The notes: generated from the sequence alone by a model not told the origin. DNA of 64,000 bases from Limnephilus marmoratus (GCA_917880885.1 OU862928.1:14651721-14715720), one strand, 5' to 3'; numbered from the stretch's first letter, positions 11,693 through 24,184 are shown. Translations and numbers: made by a program.

Positions 11693-11902
11693 GTGATCCA
11701 ATTACAGGCCCAATGTCGACTTTCATTTAAAAAAAAATTGTGTTTCACCATGACTATAAAGGTTAAATGGGATGGCGATATACAATTTCAGGCATGTTTT
11801 AGAGATACAGACTGCATGCTAAACAAAGTCAAGGGCACATTTGTTTCCATTCAAATTTGTGTGGAAGGCACTTCTAGAGTAAAAAAAATATTCTTAATAT
11901 AA
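11693..11902 (+). other. mid-block ORF, possible decayed CCP half
   Basis: This is an open stretch whose part after TACAATTTCAG (11792-11878) reads ACFRDTDCMLNKVKGTF then VSIQICVEG. Cys spacing and the NK-x-G-x-F-C pattern resemble the first half of the CCP exon. Flanking AG and GT dinucleotides exist (TTTCAG and AGA-GTAAAA) but give phase 0-0, which cannot join the phase 1-1 exons. In other units the donor context is changed (GTGTGAATTGTGTGAAAA). It recurs in nearly every unit. Coding status is doubtful. Confidence 0.3.
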
Positions 11903-11998
11903 TGAACTGAGTCCTGCAAGAAATCAATGGAAAAAGTAATATGTTTTATATGAAGATAAACCACGGGAAAAGCTAATAAATACATAATTTATTTCTAG

Positions 11999-12205
11999 TC
12001 ACCTGCGAACTGAAAACATCCGATTCTGTAAACTTCATGTGCAACGATTCTACCTCTTTACACATACCTTGCTCAAATAAGATAATCGATGGAAAAACCA
12101 TTTACTTTAATTGTAAGCAAGGTTACAGCCGCGTTGAAGGAAACAAAGGGGAGATGATCTGCAGAGACGGCCAGTGGAACGTACCCTTGCCTTCGTGCTC
12201 TCTAA
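11999..12205 (+). CDS. sushi/CCP-like exon, copy 2
   Basis: Full length, phase 1-1, six Cys, consensus Asp17, Leu21 and Ile30. Acceptor TTTATTTCTAG, donor GTAAGTG. It is the last intact CCP exon before the DNA transposon at 12651, which removed the following block A. Confidence 0.8.
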
Positions 12206-13128
12206 GTAAGTGAAATGCTCATTTCAATCATTTTTAAAATAAGTAAGTGATTTGAATTCCGATTTTGTTTTCGTGAATGCGTGAATAGATGCAAGTCTTA
12301 TTTATTCGAAATAATTCACTTGCCGGCATCCAATCTAGCTGAAACTCAGCAGATAGAATTTATTCATTTATGATTACTGGGTTCTTACCGATTTTGTCAT
12401 TTACGCGAGAATAATTCAATTATAAAAACTCAGTCAATACACAAATAGTTTTAAAATATCATAAACCAACCAGTCAAATTATGGAATTGTAAATATTGAA
12501 ATTTCATAAAAATTAAATAACAAAACAATTGGTAATAGAAAATTTTAAAAGTATAAATTTTACTTAAACGACAACTAATACAAAGAGAGCCAAGAGACAC
12601 TAGAAATACAATAAGAGATACAAATGTTGCATATTGTAATTATCACGATATCGTCGTTGCGCCTGCAAAATCCGACAAACGTTTTTTTTTGTAAAATCAG
12701 TTTTTTACGCTTTGTGATAGAACGAGACATGGCGGATAGGCCTGTAAAACACGTTTTCTAATATTATAGCTAGTTTAGAAAACTGCAAAATCAGCTATGT
12801 ATTTTCGCTTAAAAAATGGCTTTCAAAATACTCTATGAAGATTCCTTCACATATCGCATTTTGAACTAAAGTAAAACACTTAATATTGCGCCAGTTAATG
12901 ACACATGGCGGATTTTGCACTGGATTTTGCACATCTTGGTTTAGAACGCACATATTACAAGTTACGTAAATGGACAGTGGACAGTTGGGCAGTCTTTTTG
13001 TGATATTCAGTCTAGGTGCACGTGCCAGCGGATTATTAACGTTCATCAAAAAATAATATTTAAGCTTTTAAAACAGTGTGAAATTACATTACAGTGCACG
13101 TGCACTCAGCGCACAATAATTTATACAT

Positions 13129-14289
13129 TTGGACATTTCTGAAACAGTTTTGGAGAAAAACGTGGGGAATGTATCCCCAGTTGTAATCTTGACCATGAAT
13201 AATGATGCTGACAGCATACTCAACCCTGAAACGGGACTGATTGAACGAGTTGCACTTTCAAATTCTAACGAAAAATGTGATATGGATCAACTGGACACAA
13301 ATAATCATAGGTTTATTTTGAATCACGAAACGGGACAATTCGAATGCTCTGATGCTAACTCTAATTCTGAAGACGATCTGTTGACTAATGTACCGAACAT
13401 AAAGGACTCAAAAGGGCTCAAAGAAAAATAAAAGAAACACCATGTAATCATCATGGTTTGAATTTATCCAATAGATCTTTTCTATGCGGATTGGTTAATG
13501 AACAAGCTCCTCTAGCCGTGTTTAACTATTTCTGGAGCTTGTCAACATGGGAAGCTGAGAAAACCTATATTTTCGGACTTGTAAATATCCGAAGAGTACT
13601 CAAGTGGCGACAACGGCGACAGCAATTAAAAGGTAGAAGTGCTTGGAAGCGCAAAATTGGGGTCGACTGCTCCTTACCCAAGCTTATTGGTGAAAAAGTT
13701 AGAGTTTGCAGAGAGTTTTTCAACGCCACATTATGTATTACGAAAGATACGTTTGCTCAATCGATATCATCAACACAGATTGATAACGAAGATGAGACTC
13801 AAACAGCTCGGAAACAAAAGACCAGAGTTCCTCAGTCTTTGAGGTCAGATTCCGTTAAAAAAACGGTTGAACCTATTGCCTAAAGTTTTGAGTCATTATT
13901 GCCGCTCGACTAGTTTAAGAACATACGTGGAGGATTCTTTTAAATCTAAAACAGAAATGCATACAATTTACAAGTCGTGGTGTTCAGAAAACGGCATAAC
14001 TTGCGTCCAAAGAAAGAAATTCTGTGATATTTTAGAAAATAACAAAATATCTATATTTAAACCACGCAAGGATCAATGCGACACATGCGTGCCCCACAAA
14101 CAGGGAAATCTAAGTGAAGAAGAATACCAAATTCACATTAATAAGAAAAATGAGGCAAGAGATGCAAAGAATCTAGCTATTGCATCCTGCTCTGATCAAC
14201 ATTTAGTAATAACAGTCGGACGGCTGCGCTCACCAAAAACAAAAATAAATTCCTCAGCAGTGCTCTGGGAGATATATCGAAGAATATGA
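13129..14289 (+). pseudogene. transposase-like gene, N-terminal and central part, frameshifted
   Basis: Three consecutive open stretches (13129-13431, 13458-13883, 13867-14289) lie in changing frames. The first is acidic with two similar segments (LNPETGLIE and LNHETGQFE). The second contains KVRVCREFFNATL, and the third LSHYCRSTSLRTYVE then FKPRKDQCDTC and EEEYQIHINKKNEARDAKN. The HYCR, KPRKDQCD-C and HI-K-EAR combination is familiar from a large set of uncharacterised invertebrate transposon proteins. The Cys residues may bind zinc. The frame changes and the missing catalytic middle (after 14220) show it is dead. Confidence 0.6.
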
Positions 14290-14404
14290 ATATAGAAATA
14301 TAGCAACTCATATAAGAAAAAGGACACACAATGATGAAGGTGGATAGCGTCCACTCGACATTGGAAAAACTTGTACTCCTCCATTATACTCCCCAACGGA
14401 TTAT

Positions 14405-14680
14405 GTGGACCGAATGAGGAAAGCTAGACCTTCCAAACCTTACGTTATAAGTATCTTGATTAAAGTTTTTTTAAGGCTTACGATACACTCCCCAGTAATT
14501 ACTGCACGATTCGTCCACGCAAAAAGATTGGAGATCCTACAGTTACCCAGATCAGAGGGCTGCTGTACAAACAGGGTGAGGTTATGTACAAACTCCGACA
14601 CATTGATAACTGGACACTTCTGCCTCAAAGGAGGAAGCAAGATTTATACACAACACCAAAACCATTGTACGCACAACAAA
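14405..14680 (+). pseudogene. transposase-like gene, C-terminal remnant
   Basis: Across two frames the sequence reads KARPSKPYVIS, then KIGDPTVTQIRGLLY, then YKLRHIDNWTLLPQR. The GDPTV-I-x-L-Y followed by W-x-LP motif matches the C-terminal end of the same transposase-like family as the gene at 13129-14289. Only ~120 bp separate the N-terminal part and this tail, so the catalytic core was deleted. Confidence 0.55.
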
Positions 14681-14813
14681 AAAAAAATGATATGTCTAAG
14701 TTTAAGCAAATATAATCCTTAAAGTTATATATGCATCGAGATTATCATTCATTTTACGATAATCTTAAACATTGATTTTGTTGATTACTATCATACCTTC
14801 TATTTTTATAATA

Positions 14814-15865
14814 TTAAAAGATCTCAATAGTTATTAGACTAATTTAATGTTCAGTTTACTAGCAGGCGTTATCATTGTTTATTTACATAACTGAGAAGTT
14901 ATTTGTTTTGTCTAAAAGTTGTAATTATTGTGATTGTATTATTGTTCAATAATGTTTGGTTTATAATAAGTATAATACTAGTTACTATCTACTTGATTTT
15001 ATTCTTCCAATAAATAAAATGTAATAATCTCGAACAGTGGTTTGATAGATTACATTATGTACCATATATTTATATAAAATTTTACAGATCTCAATAGTTA
15101 TTAGTAATTAGACCAGCAGGAGTTAACATTGTTTATTTACATAACTGATATGTTATTTGTCTTGTTAAAATATTGTAATTATTATGATTGTATTACTGTT
15201 GAATAACGTTTGGTTTGTAATAGATATAATACTAGTTACTACAATCTACTTGATTTTATTCTTTCAATAAATAAAATGTAATAATCTCGAAGAGTGCTTT
15301 GTTAGATTACTTACGTAGTTTCTGATTATAAAGTATATAAAAATAAAAATATTATAAATGTAAATAAAAATAAAAATATTATAAAATTTTAAAGATTTCA
15401 ATAGTTATAGACCAGCAGGCGTTATCATCGTTTATTTATATAACTGAGGTGTTAATTATTTTGTTTAAAGTTGTAGTTATTACGATTGTATAATTGCTGA
15501 ATATTTTTTGGTTTGTAATAAGTAGGTATATATAATACTAATGACTATCTACTTGTTTATCTTCTTTTCATAAATAAAATATAATAATCTCAAATACCGA
15601 TTTTGTTAATAACTTAGGTACTTTATATTTTTATAAAATTTTAACGATCTCCATAGTTATTAGACAAATGTTTTATTTGCTAGCAGGCGTTATCATTGTT
15701 TATTTATGCAACTAAAATGTTAATTTGTTTTATTAAAATGTTGAGATTAATTTAAAATGATTGTATTATTGCTCAATAATGTTTAGTTTGTAATAGGTAT
15801 AGTACTACTATCTACTTGATTTTATTCTTTCAATAAATAAAATTTAACGTGTAATAAACTTGTTT
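14814..15865 (+). repeat. four tandem copies of a ~250-307 bp AT-rich repeat
   Basis: Copies begin near 14814, 15086, 15393 and 15644. Each starts with an AGATCTCAATAGTTAT-type motif and continues with GCAGGCGTTATCATTG and TTTATTTACATAACTGA. Each ends with TACTTGATTTTATTC and CAATAAATAAAATGTAATA. The AATAAA-containing end and the position just after the transposase remnant suggest a multiplied 3' region of the transposon. No ORF lies inside. Confidence 0.85.
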
Positions 15866-16775
15866 TTCCATATTACTCAAAATATTTTTAGTTCACCTTC
15901 ACTCGATAATTACTTATTTAAAAGTAAACTTTCAGCTGGGAAAGATAAAGATTCGTTAGAAATAGGCTATTGGTTTGTTAAAAATGCTTTACGCATACGT
16001 TAGTACATTTAAATTATACGCAATTAAAGAATTAATATCATTTCTAACTAAATGCAAAATCAGTTATGTCTAAAATATACGTACATAAAAATCCGCTATA
16101 TGCTGCCTCTAACACAAAGCGGATTTAAAGACCCATACAAAATCAGCTATGTGTCATTTATTCACAAAAACAAGTGTTACTACTAAAGTATTCAATATTT
16201 AGTTTTAAAATATCATTTATACAAAATCCGACGAAAAGATCTAATTTTCTGTTTATTTGGATTGTAACTACACAGATTGTACACTTTTACATAAAATTAT
16301 CTATGACCCATCACTCATAACCCTAAATTAGAAACGGTATAGTTGATTAAAACCTTTCGCACACACACATTCGCGAAATCACTCTGACATCATCTGTCTC
16401 ACTCTTCAAAACTCACATATATATACTACACCAAAGAAAAAAGATCAATACAAGAAGTATTTTATGGCCTTGTTTCGTGATCCAATTACAGGCCCAAAGT
16501 CAACTTTCATTTAAAAAAAAAATTGTGTTTCACCATGACTATAAAGGTTAAATGGGATGGCGATATACAATTTCAGGCATGTTTTAGAGATACAGACTGC
16601 ATGCTAAACAAAGTCAAGGGCACATTTGTTTCCATTCAAATTTGTGTGAATTGTGTGAAAAAAAATATTCTTAATATAATGAACTGAGTCCTGCAAGAAA
16701 TCAATGGAAAAAGTAATATGTTTTATATGAAGATAAACCACGGGAAAAGCTAATGAATACATAATTTATTTCTAG

Positions 16776-16803
16776 TCACCTGCGAACTGAAAACATCCGA
16801 TTA
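16776..16803 (+). pseudogene. CCP exon truncated by deletion
   Basis: The exon start (TCACCTGCGAACTG) is present after TTTATTTCTAG. After ~27 bases (ACATCCGATT) the sequence jumps to AGTACACAAATAG, the part of the unit that normally lies ~250 bp past the donor. Most of the exon and its donor are gone. Confidence 0.85.
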
Positions 16804-17132
16804 GTACACAAATAGTTTTAAAATATCATAAACCAACCAGTCAAATTATGGAATTGTAAATATTGAAATTTCATAAAAATTAAATAACAAAACAATTGGT
16901 AATAGAAAATTTTAAAAGTATAAATTTTACTTAAACGACAACTAATACAAAGAGAGCCAGGAGACACTAGAAATACAATAAGAGATACAAATGTTGCATA
17001 TTGTAATTATCACGATATGCTTTTTAGCAATCGCAGAATATTTTTCTGAATCCATAAAGATTTTTTGAAGAAAAAATCTTCCTTAACACACTCAATCATT
17101 TTACATAAACGTACTGAATTCTATATCGATTT

Positions 17133-17444
17133 AGGAAATCGAATTCTGTAATTCTGTCAGGCAACCCTTATATGAAAGACGGCTGTCCTGTTGGATCCGT
17201 TAACATCCCAGTGTGCAAAGCTGAGTACAGTTCGCAAAGAACTCTAGAAACCATGACGTGCCTCGATGGAACGTGGAAATTACAAAAACCAAAGTCTAAT
17301 CTGAGGAAGGACGATTTTAGAAATAACATTTTTATTATAATATGTTATTTCTTCGTCGCTTTCTTTTCCTATCTGTTCAGCAGGGTATGTAACGCCTCGA
17401 TGTCCTGTGTAATACTTTTATCGTTGGTGTATGATGGGAAGTAA
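17133..17444 (+). CDS. block A ORF with lost first ATG
   Basis: Same block as at 9732, but the first ATG is AGG, so the open reading from a Met starts at 17172 (MKDGCP). The rest is intact to the YDGK stop. If the block is an internal exon the lost ATG is irrelevant; if translated on its own, this copy would be shorter. Confidence 0.35.
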   Translation, partial: RKSNSVILSGNPYMKDGCPVGSVNIPVCKAEYSSQRTLETMTCLDGTWKLQKPKSNLRKDDFRNNIFIIICYFFVAFFSYLFSRVCNASMSCVILLSLVYDGK

Positions 17445-18007
17445 TTTGGAAGTTCAGCTCCGTACAACATAAATATATATATCTGTACACTTTTACATAA
17501 AATTATTAACTTTTTAAACGATATTCACCAGACCTATCACTCATAACCCTAAATTAGAAACGGTAAAGTTGATTAAAACCTTTCGCACACACACATTCGC
17601 GAACTCACTCTGACATCATCTGTCTCACTCTTCAAAACTCACATATATACTACACCAAAGAAAAAAGATCAATACAAGAAGTATTTTATGGCCTTGTTTC
17701 GTGATCCAATTACAGGCCCAATGTCGACTTTCATTTAAAAAAAAAATTGTGTTTCACCATGACTATAAAGGTTAAATGGGATGGCGATATACAATTTCAG
17801 GCATGTTTTAGAGATACAGACTGCATGCTAAACAAAGTCAAGGGCACATTTGTTTTCGTTCAAATTTGTGTGGAAGGCACTTCTAGAGTAAAAAATATAT
17901 TCTGAATATAATGAACTGAGTCCTGCAAGAAATCAATGGAAAAAGTAATATGTTTTATATGAAGATAAACCACGGGAAAAGCTTATGAATACATAATTTA
18001 TTTCTAG

Positions 18008-18237
18008 TCACCTGCGAACTGAAAACATCCGATTCTCTAGAAACCATGACGTGCCTCGATGGAACGTGGAAATTACAAAAACCAACGTCTAATCTGAGGA
18101 AAGACGATTTTAGAAATAACATTTTCATTATAATATGTTATTTCTTCGTCGCTTTCTTTTCCTATCTGTTCAGCAGGGTATGTAACGCCTCGATGTCCTG
18201 TGTATTACTTTTATCGTTGGTGTATGGTGGGAAGTAA
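18008..18237 (+). CDS. chimeric exon: CCP start fused in frame to block A
   Basis: The first ~31 bases of a CCP exon, with an intact acceptor, run directly into the middle of block A at the shared trinucleotide TCT (GATTCT-CTAGAAACC). The frame is kept: TCELKTSDS continues as LETMTCLDGTWKLQ and on through the hydrophobic tail to a stop. If spliced from an upstream CCP exon it would act as a terminal exon with a candidate membrane segment. A second identical junction lies 2,431 bp downstream. Confidence 0.45.
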
Positions 18238-18798
18238 TTTGGAAGTTCAGCTCCGTACAACATAAATATATATCTGTACACTTTTACATAAAATTATTAA
18301 CTTTTTAAACGATATTCACCAGACCTATCACTCATAACCCTAAATTAGAAACGGTAAAGTTGATTAAAACCTTTCGCACACACACATTCGCGAACTCACT
18401 CTGACATCATCTGTCTCACTCTTCAAAACTCACATATATACTACACCAAAGAAAAAAGATCAATACAAGAAGTATTTTATGGCCTTGTTTCGTGATCCAA
18501 TTACAGGCCCAATGTCGACTTTCATTTTAAAAAAAAATTGTGTTTCACCATGACTATAAAGGTTAAATGGGATGGCGATATACAATTTCAGGCATGTTTT
18601 AGAGATACAGACTGCATGCTAAACAAAGTCAAGGGCACATTTGTTTCCGTTCAAATTTGTGTGGAAGGCACTTCTAGAGTAAAAAATATATTCTGAATAT
18701 AATGAACTGAGTCCTGCAAGAAATCAATGGAAAAAGTAATATGTTTTATATGAAGATAAACCACGGGAAAAGCTTATGAATACATAATTTATTTCTAG

Positions 18799-19005
18799 TC
18801 ACCTGCGAACTGAAAACATCCGATTCTGTAAACTTCATGTGCAACGATTCTACCTCTTCACACATACCTTGCTCAAATAAGATAATCGATGGGAAAACCA
18901 TTTACTTTAATTGTAAGCAAGGTTACAGCCGCGTTGAAGGAAACAAAGGGGAGATGATCTGCAGAGACGGCCAGTGGAACGTCCCCTTACCTTCGTGCTC
19001 TCTAA
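18799..19005 (+). CDS. sushi/CCP-like exon, copy 3
   Basis: Full 207 bp with consensus splice sites and six Cys. Ser at position 21 instead of Leu. First member of the higher-order repeat pair. Confidence 0.8.
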
Positions 19006-19565
19006 GTAAGTGAAATGCTCATTTCAATCATTGTTAAAATAAGTAAGTGATTTGAATTCCGATTTTGTTTTCGTGAATGCGTGAATAGATGCAAGTCTTA
19101 TTTATTCAAAATAATTCACTTGCCGGCATCCGATCTAGCTGAAACTCAGCAGATAGAATTTATTCATTTATGATAACTGGGTTCTTACAGATATTGTCAT
19201 TTACGCGAGAATAATCCAATAATAAAAACTCAGTCAATACACAAATAGTTTTAAAATATCATAAACCAACCAGTCAAATTATGGAAATGTAAATATTGAA
19301 ATTTCATAAAAATTAAATAACAAAACAATTGGTAATAGAAAATTTTAAAAGTATAAATTTTACTTAAACGACAACTAATACAAAGAGAGCCAAGAGACAC
19401 TAGAAATACAATAAGAGATACAAATGTTGCATATTGTAATTATCACGATATGCTTTTTAGCAATCGCAGTATATTTTTCTGAATCCATAAAGATTTTTTG
19501 AAGAAAAAATCTTCCTTAACACACTCAATCATTTTACATAAACGTACTGAATTCTATATCGATTT

Positions 19566-19877
19566 ATGAAATCGAATTCTGTAATTCTGTCAGGAAACCC
19601 TTATATGAAAGACGGCTGTCCTGTTGGATCCGTTAACATCCCAGTGTGCAAAGCTGAGTACAGTTCGCAAAGAACTCTAGAAACCATGACGTGCCTCGAT
19701 GGAACGTGGAAATTACAAAAACGAAAGTCTAATCTGAGGAAGGACGATTTTAGAAATAACATTTTCATTATAATATGTTACTTCTTCGTCGCTTTCTTTT
19801 CCTATCTGTTCAGCAGGGTATGTAACGCCTCGATGTCATGTGTATTACTTTTATCGTTGGTGTATGATGGGAAGTAA
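19566..19877 (+). CDS. block A ORF, copy 4
   Basis: Intact 103-residue form with Arg for Pro in the QKPKSN segment and a GGAAACCC variant at the possible acceptor. It separates the two higher-order repeats. Confidence 0.4.
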   Translation: MKSNSVILSGNPYMKDGCPVGSVNIPVCKAEYSSQRTLETMTCLDGTWKLQKRKSNLRKDDFRNNIFIIICYFFVAFFSYLFSRVCNASMSCVLLLSLVYDGK

Positions 19878-20438
19878 TTAGGAAGTTCAGCTCCGTACAA
19901 CATAAATTTGTATCGGTACACTTTTACATAAAATTATTAACTTTTTAAACGATATTCACCAGACCTATCACTCATAACCCTAAATTAGAAACGGTAAAGT
20001 TGATTAAAACCTTTCGCACACACACATTCGCGAACTCACTCTGACATCATCTGTCTCACTCTTCAAAACTCACATATATACTACACCAAAGAAAAAAGAT
20101 CAATACAAGAAGTATTTTATGGCCTTGTTTCGTGATCCAATTACAGGCCCAATGTCGACTTTCATTTAAAAAAAAAATTGTGTTTCACCATGACTATAAA
20201 GGTTAAATGGGATGGCGATATACAATTTCAGGCATGTTTTAGAGATACAGACTGCATGCTAAACAAAGTCAAGGGCACATTTGTTTTCGTTCAAATTTGT
20301 GTGGAAGGCACTTCTAGAGTAAAAAATATATTCTGAATATAATGAACTGAGTCCTGCAAGAAATCAATGGAAAAAGTAATATGTTTTATATGAAGATAAA
20401 CCACGGGAAAAGCTTATGAATACATAATTTATTTCTAG

Positions 20439-20668
20439 TCACCTGCGAACTGAAAACATCCGATTCTCTAGAAACCATGACGTGCCTCGATGGAACGTGG
20501 AAATTACAAAAACCAACGTCTAATCTGAGGAAAGACGATTTTAGAAATAACATTTTCATTATAATATGTTATTTCTTCGTCGCTTTCTTTTCCTATCTGT
20601 TCAGCAGGGTATGTAACGCCTCGATGTCCTGTGTATTACTTTTATCGTTGGTGTATGGTGGGAAGTAA
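20439..20668 (+). CDS. chimeric exon, second copy
   Basis: Same TCT junction and same in-frame fusion as at 18008, exactly 2,431 bp downstream. The fusion therefore arose once and was copied with its higher-order unit. Confidence 0.45.
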
Positions 20669-21229
20669 TTTGGAAGTTCAGCTCCGTACAACATAAATAT
20701 ATATCTGTACACTTTTACATAAAATTATTAACTTTTTAAACGATATTCACCAGACCTATCACTCATAACCCTAAATTAGAAACGGTATAGTTGATTAAAA
20801 CCTTTCGCACACACACATTCGCGAACTCACTCTGACATCATCTGTCTCACTCTTCAAAACTCACATATATACTACACCAAAGAAAAAAGATCAATACAAG
20901 AAGTATTTTATGGCCTTGTTTCGTGATCCAATTACAGGCCCAATGTCGACTTTCATTTTAAAAAAAAATTGTGTTTCACCATGACTATAAAGGTTAAATG
21001 GGATGGCGATATACAATTTCAGGCATGTTTTAGAGATACAGACTGCATGCTAAACAAAGTCAAGGGCACATTTGTTTCCGTTCAAATTTGTGTGGAAGGC
21101 ACTTCTAGAGTAAAAAATATATTCTGAATATAATGAACTGAGTCCTGCAAGAAATCAATGGAAAAAGTAATATGTTTTATATGAAGATAAACCACGGGAA
21201 AAGCTTATGAATACATAATTTATTTCTAG

Positions 21230-21436
21230 TCACCTGCGAACTGAAAACATCCGATTCTGTAAACTTCATGTGCAACGATTCTACCTCTTTACACATACCT
21301 TGCTCAAATAAGATAATCGATGGAAAAACCATTTACTTTAATTGTAAGCAAGGTTACAGCCGCGTTGAAGGAAACAAAGGGGAGATGATCTGCAGAGACG
21401 GCCAGTGGAACGTCCCCTTACCTTCGTGTTCTCTAA
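21230..21436 (+). CDS. sushi/CCP-like exon, copy 4
   Basis: Full length, phase 1-1, Leu21, Ile30. A synonymous TGT-for-TGC-neighbour change (TCGTGTTCT) near the end marks it off from its partner at 18799. Confidence 0.8.
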
Positions 21437-21996
21437 GTAAGTGAAATGCTCATTTCAATCATTTTTAAAATAAGTAAGTGATTTGAATTCCGATTTTGTT
21501 TTCGTGAATGCGTGAATAGATGCAAGTCTTATTTATTCAAAATAATTCACTTGCCGGCATCCGATCTAGCTGAAACTCAGCAGATAGAATTTATTCATTT
21601 ATGATAACTGGGTTCTTACAGATATTGTCATTTACGCGAGAATAATCCAATAATAAAAACTCAGTCAATACACAAATAGTTTTAAAATATCATAAACCAA
21701 CCAGTCAAATTATGGAATTGTAAATATTGAAATTTCATAAAAATTAAATAACAAAACAATTGGTAATAGAAAATTTTAAAAGTATAAATTTTACTTAAAC
21801 GACAACTAATACAAAGAGAGCCAAGAGACACTAGAAATACAATAAGAGATACAAATGTTGCATATTGTAATTATCACGATATGCTTTTTAGCAATCGCAG
21901 TATATTTTTCTGAATCCATAAAGATTTTTTGAAGAAAAAATCTTCCTTAACACACTCAATCATTTTACATAAACGTACTGAATTCTATATCGATTT

Positions 21997-22308
21997 ATGA
22001 AATCGAATTCTGTAATTCTGTCAGGCAACCCTTATATGAAAGACGGCTGTCCTGTTGGATCCGTTAACATCCCAGTGTGCAAAGCTGAGTACAGTTCGCA
22101 AAGAACTCTAGAAACCATGACGTGCCTCGATGGAACGTGGAAATTACAAAAACCAAAGTCTAATCTGAGGAAGGACGATTTTAGAAATAACATTTTTATT
22201 ATAATATGTTATTTCTTCGTCGCTTTCTTTTCCTATCTGTTCAGCAGGGTATGTAACGCCTCGATGTCCTGTGTATTACTTTTAACGTTGGTGTATGATG
22301 GGAAGTAA
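21997..22308 (+). CDS. block A ORF, copy 5
   Basis: Intact, with Thr for Ser in LLLSLVY. It ends the second higher-order repeat and begins the run of simple units. Confidence 0.4.
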   Translation: MKSNSVILSGNPYMKDGCPVGSVNIPVCKAEYSSQRTLETMTCLDGTWKLQKPKSNLRKDDFRNNIFIIICYFFVAFFSYLFSRVCNASMSCVLLLTLVYDGK

Positions 22309-22856
22309 TTTGGAAGTTCAGCTCCGTACAACATAAATATATATCTGTACAATTTAACATAAAATTATTAACTTTTTAAACGATATTCACCAGATCTATC
22401 ACTCATAACCCTAAATTAGAAACGGTATAGTTGATTAAAACCTTTCGCACACACACATTCGCGAACTCACTCTGACATCATCTGTCTCACTCTTCAAAAC
22501 TCGAATATATACTACACCAAAGAAAAAAGATCAAGAAGTATTTTATGGCCTAGTTTCGTGATCCAATTACAGGCCCAATGTCGACTTTCATTTAAAAAAA
22601 AAATTGTGTTTCACCATGACTATAAAGGTTAAATGGGATGGCGATATACAATTTCAGGCATGTTTTAGAGATACAGACTGCATGCTAAACAAAGTCAAGG
22701 GCACATTTGTTTCCATTCAAATTTGTGTGAATTGTGTGAAAAAAAATATTCTTAATATAATGAACTGAGTCCTGCAAGAAATCAATGGAAAAAGTAATTT
22801 GTTTTATATGAAGATAAACCACGGGAAAAGCTAATGAATACATAATTTATTTCTAG

Positions 22857-23063
22857 TCACCTGCGAACTGAAAACATCCGATTCTGTAAACTTCATGTGC
22901 AACGATTCTACCTCTTTACACATACCTTGCTCAAATAAGATAATCGATGGAAAAACCATTTACTTTAATTGTAAGCAAGGTTACAGCCGCGTTGAAGGAA
23001 ACAAAGGGGAGATGATCTGCAGAGACGGCCAGTGGAACGTCCCCTTACCTTCGTGCTCTCTAA
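22857..23063 (+). CDS. sushi/CCP-like exon, copy 5
   Basis: Consensus copy with Leu21 and Ile30. The tail after the donor has AAGTAATTG in place of AAGTAAGTG further downstream. Splice sites intact. Confidence 0.8.
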
Positions 23064-23623
23064 GTAAGTGAAATGCTCATTTCAATCATTTTTAAAATAA
23101 GTAATTGATTTGAATTCCGATTTTGTTTTCGTGAATGCGTGAATAGATGCAAGTCTTATTTATTCAAAATAATTCACTTGCCGGCATCCGATCTAGCTGA
23201 AACTCAGCAGATAGAATTTATTCATTTATGATAACTGGGTTCTTACAGATATTGTCATTTACGCGAGAATAATCCAATAATAAAAACTCAGTCAATACAC
23301 AAATAGTTTTAAAATATCATAAACCAACCAGTCAAATTATGGAATTGTAAATATTGAAATTTCATAAAAATTAAATAACAAAACAATTGGTAATAGAAAA
23401 TTTTAAAAGTATAAATTTTACTTAAAAGACAACTAATACAAAGAGAGCCAGGAGACACTAGAAAGACAATAAGAGATACAAATGTTGCATATTGTAATTA
23501 TCACGATATGCTTTTTAGCAATCGCAGAATATTTTTTAGAATCCATAAAGATTTTTTGAAGAAAAAATCTTCCTTAACACACTCAATCATTTTACATAAT
23601 CGTACTGAATTCTATATCGATTT

Positions 23624-23935
23624 ATGAAATCGAATTCTGTAATTCTGTCAGGAAACCCTTATATGAAAGACGGCTGTCCTGTTGGATCCGTTAACAACCC
23701 AGTGTGCAAAGCTGAGTACAGTTCGCAAAGAACTCTAGAAACCATGACGTGCCTCGATGGAACGTGGAAATTACAAAAACCAACGTCTAATCTGAGGAAG
23801 GACGATTTTAGAAATAACATTTTCATTATAATATGTTATTTCTTCGTCGCTTTCTTTTCCTATCTGTTCAGCAGGGTATGTAACGCCTCGATGTCCTGTG
23901 TATTACTTTTATCGTTGGTGTATGATGGGAAGTAA
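23624..23935 (+). CDS. block A ORF, copy 6
   Basis: First copy with Asn for Ile in the SVNIPVC segment and Thr for Lys in PKSN. Both changes are then shared by the next four copies (25250-30168), showing local spread of a variant. Confidence 0.4.
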   Translation: MKSNSVILSGNPYMKDGCPVGSVNNPVCKAEYSSQRTLETMTCLDGTWKLQKPTSNLRKDDFRNNIFIIICYFFVAFFSYLFSRVCNASMSCVLLLSLVYDGK

Positions 23936-24184
23936 TTTGGAAGTTCAGCTCCGTACAACATAAATATATATCTGTACACTTTTACATAAAATTATTAACT
24001 TTTTAAACGATATTCACCAGACCTATCACTCATAACCCTAAATTAGAAACGGTATAGTTGATTAAAACCTTTCGCACACACACATTCGCGAACTCACTCT
24101 GACATCATCTGTCTCACTCTTCAAAACTCACATATATACTACACCAAAGAAAAAAGATCAAGAAGTATTTTATGGCCTAGTTTC

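Larger units (their letters stand above)
9173..12650 (+). repeat. array units, left block (two units)
   Basis: Tail, block A, (mid-block), CCP exon, tail, block A, mid-block, CCP exon and tail follow in order. The first unit is short (1,395 bp to the next block A) because the segment between CTCACTCTGA and AAATTTGTGTGG, holding most of the mid-block, is deleted. The block ends at TATCACGATA, where the DNA transposon at 12651 begins. Confidence 0.9.
12651..16275 (+). mobile_element. internally deleted DNA transposon with KDQCD-type transposase remnants
   Basis: Unit sequence stops inside TATCACGATATGC and resumes at the TGTACACTTTTAC part of the unit, so ~0.8 kb of unit, including a block A, is missing at the insertion. 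Inside are broken pieces of one transposase-like gene. Subterminal motifs of the type TGCAAAATCMGCTATGT occur in both orientations at 12668-12930 and 16040-16240, as expected for transposase-binding sites. No clear target duplication or TIR is visible, so one end may be truncated. The superfamily is not assigned; a Sola-like origin is a guess. Confidence 0.6.
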
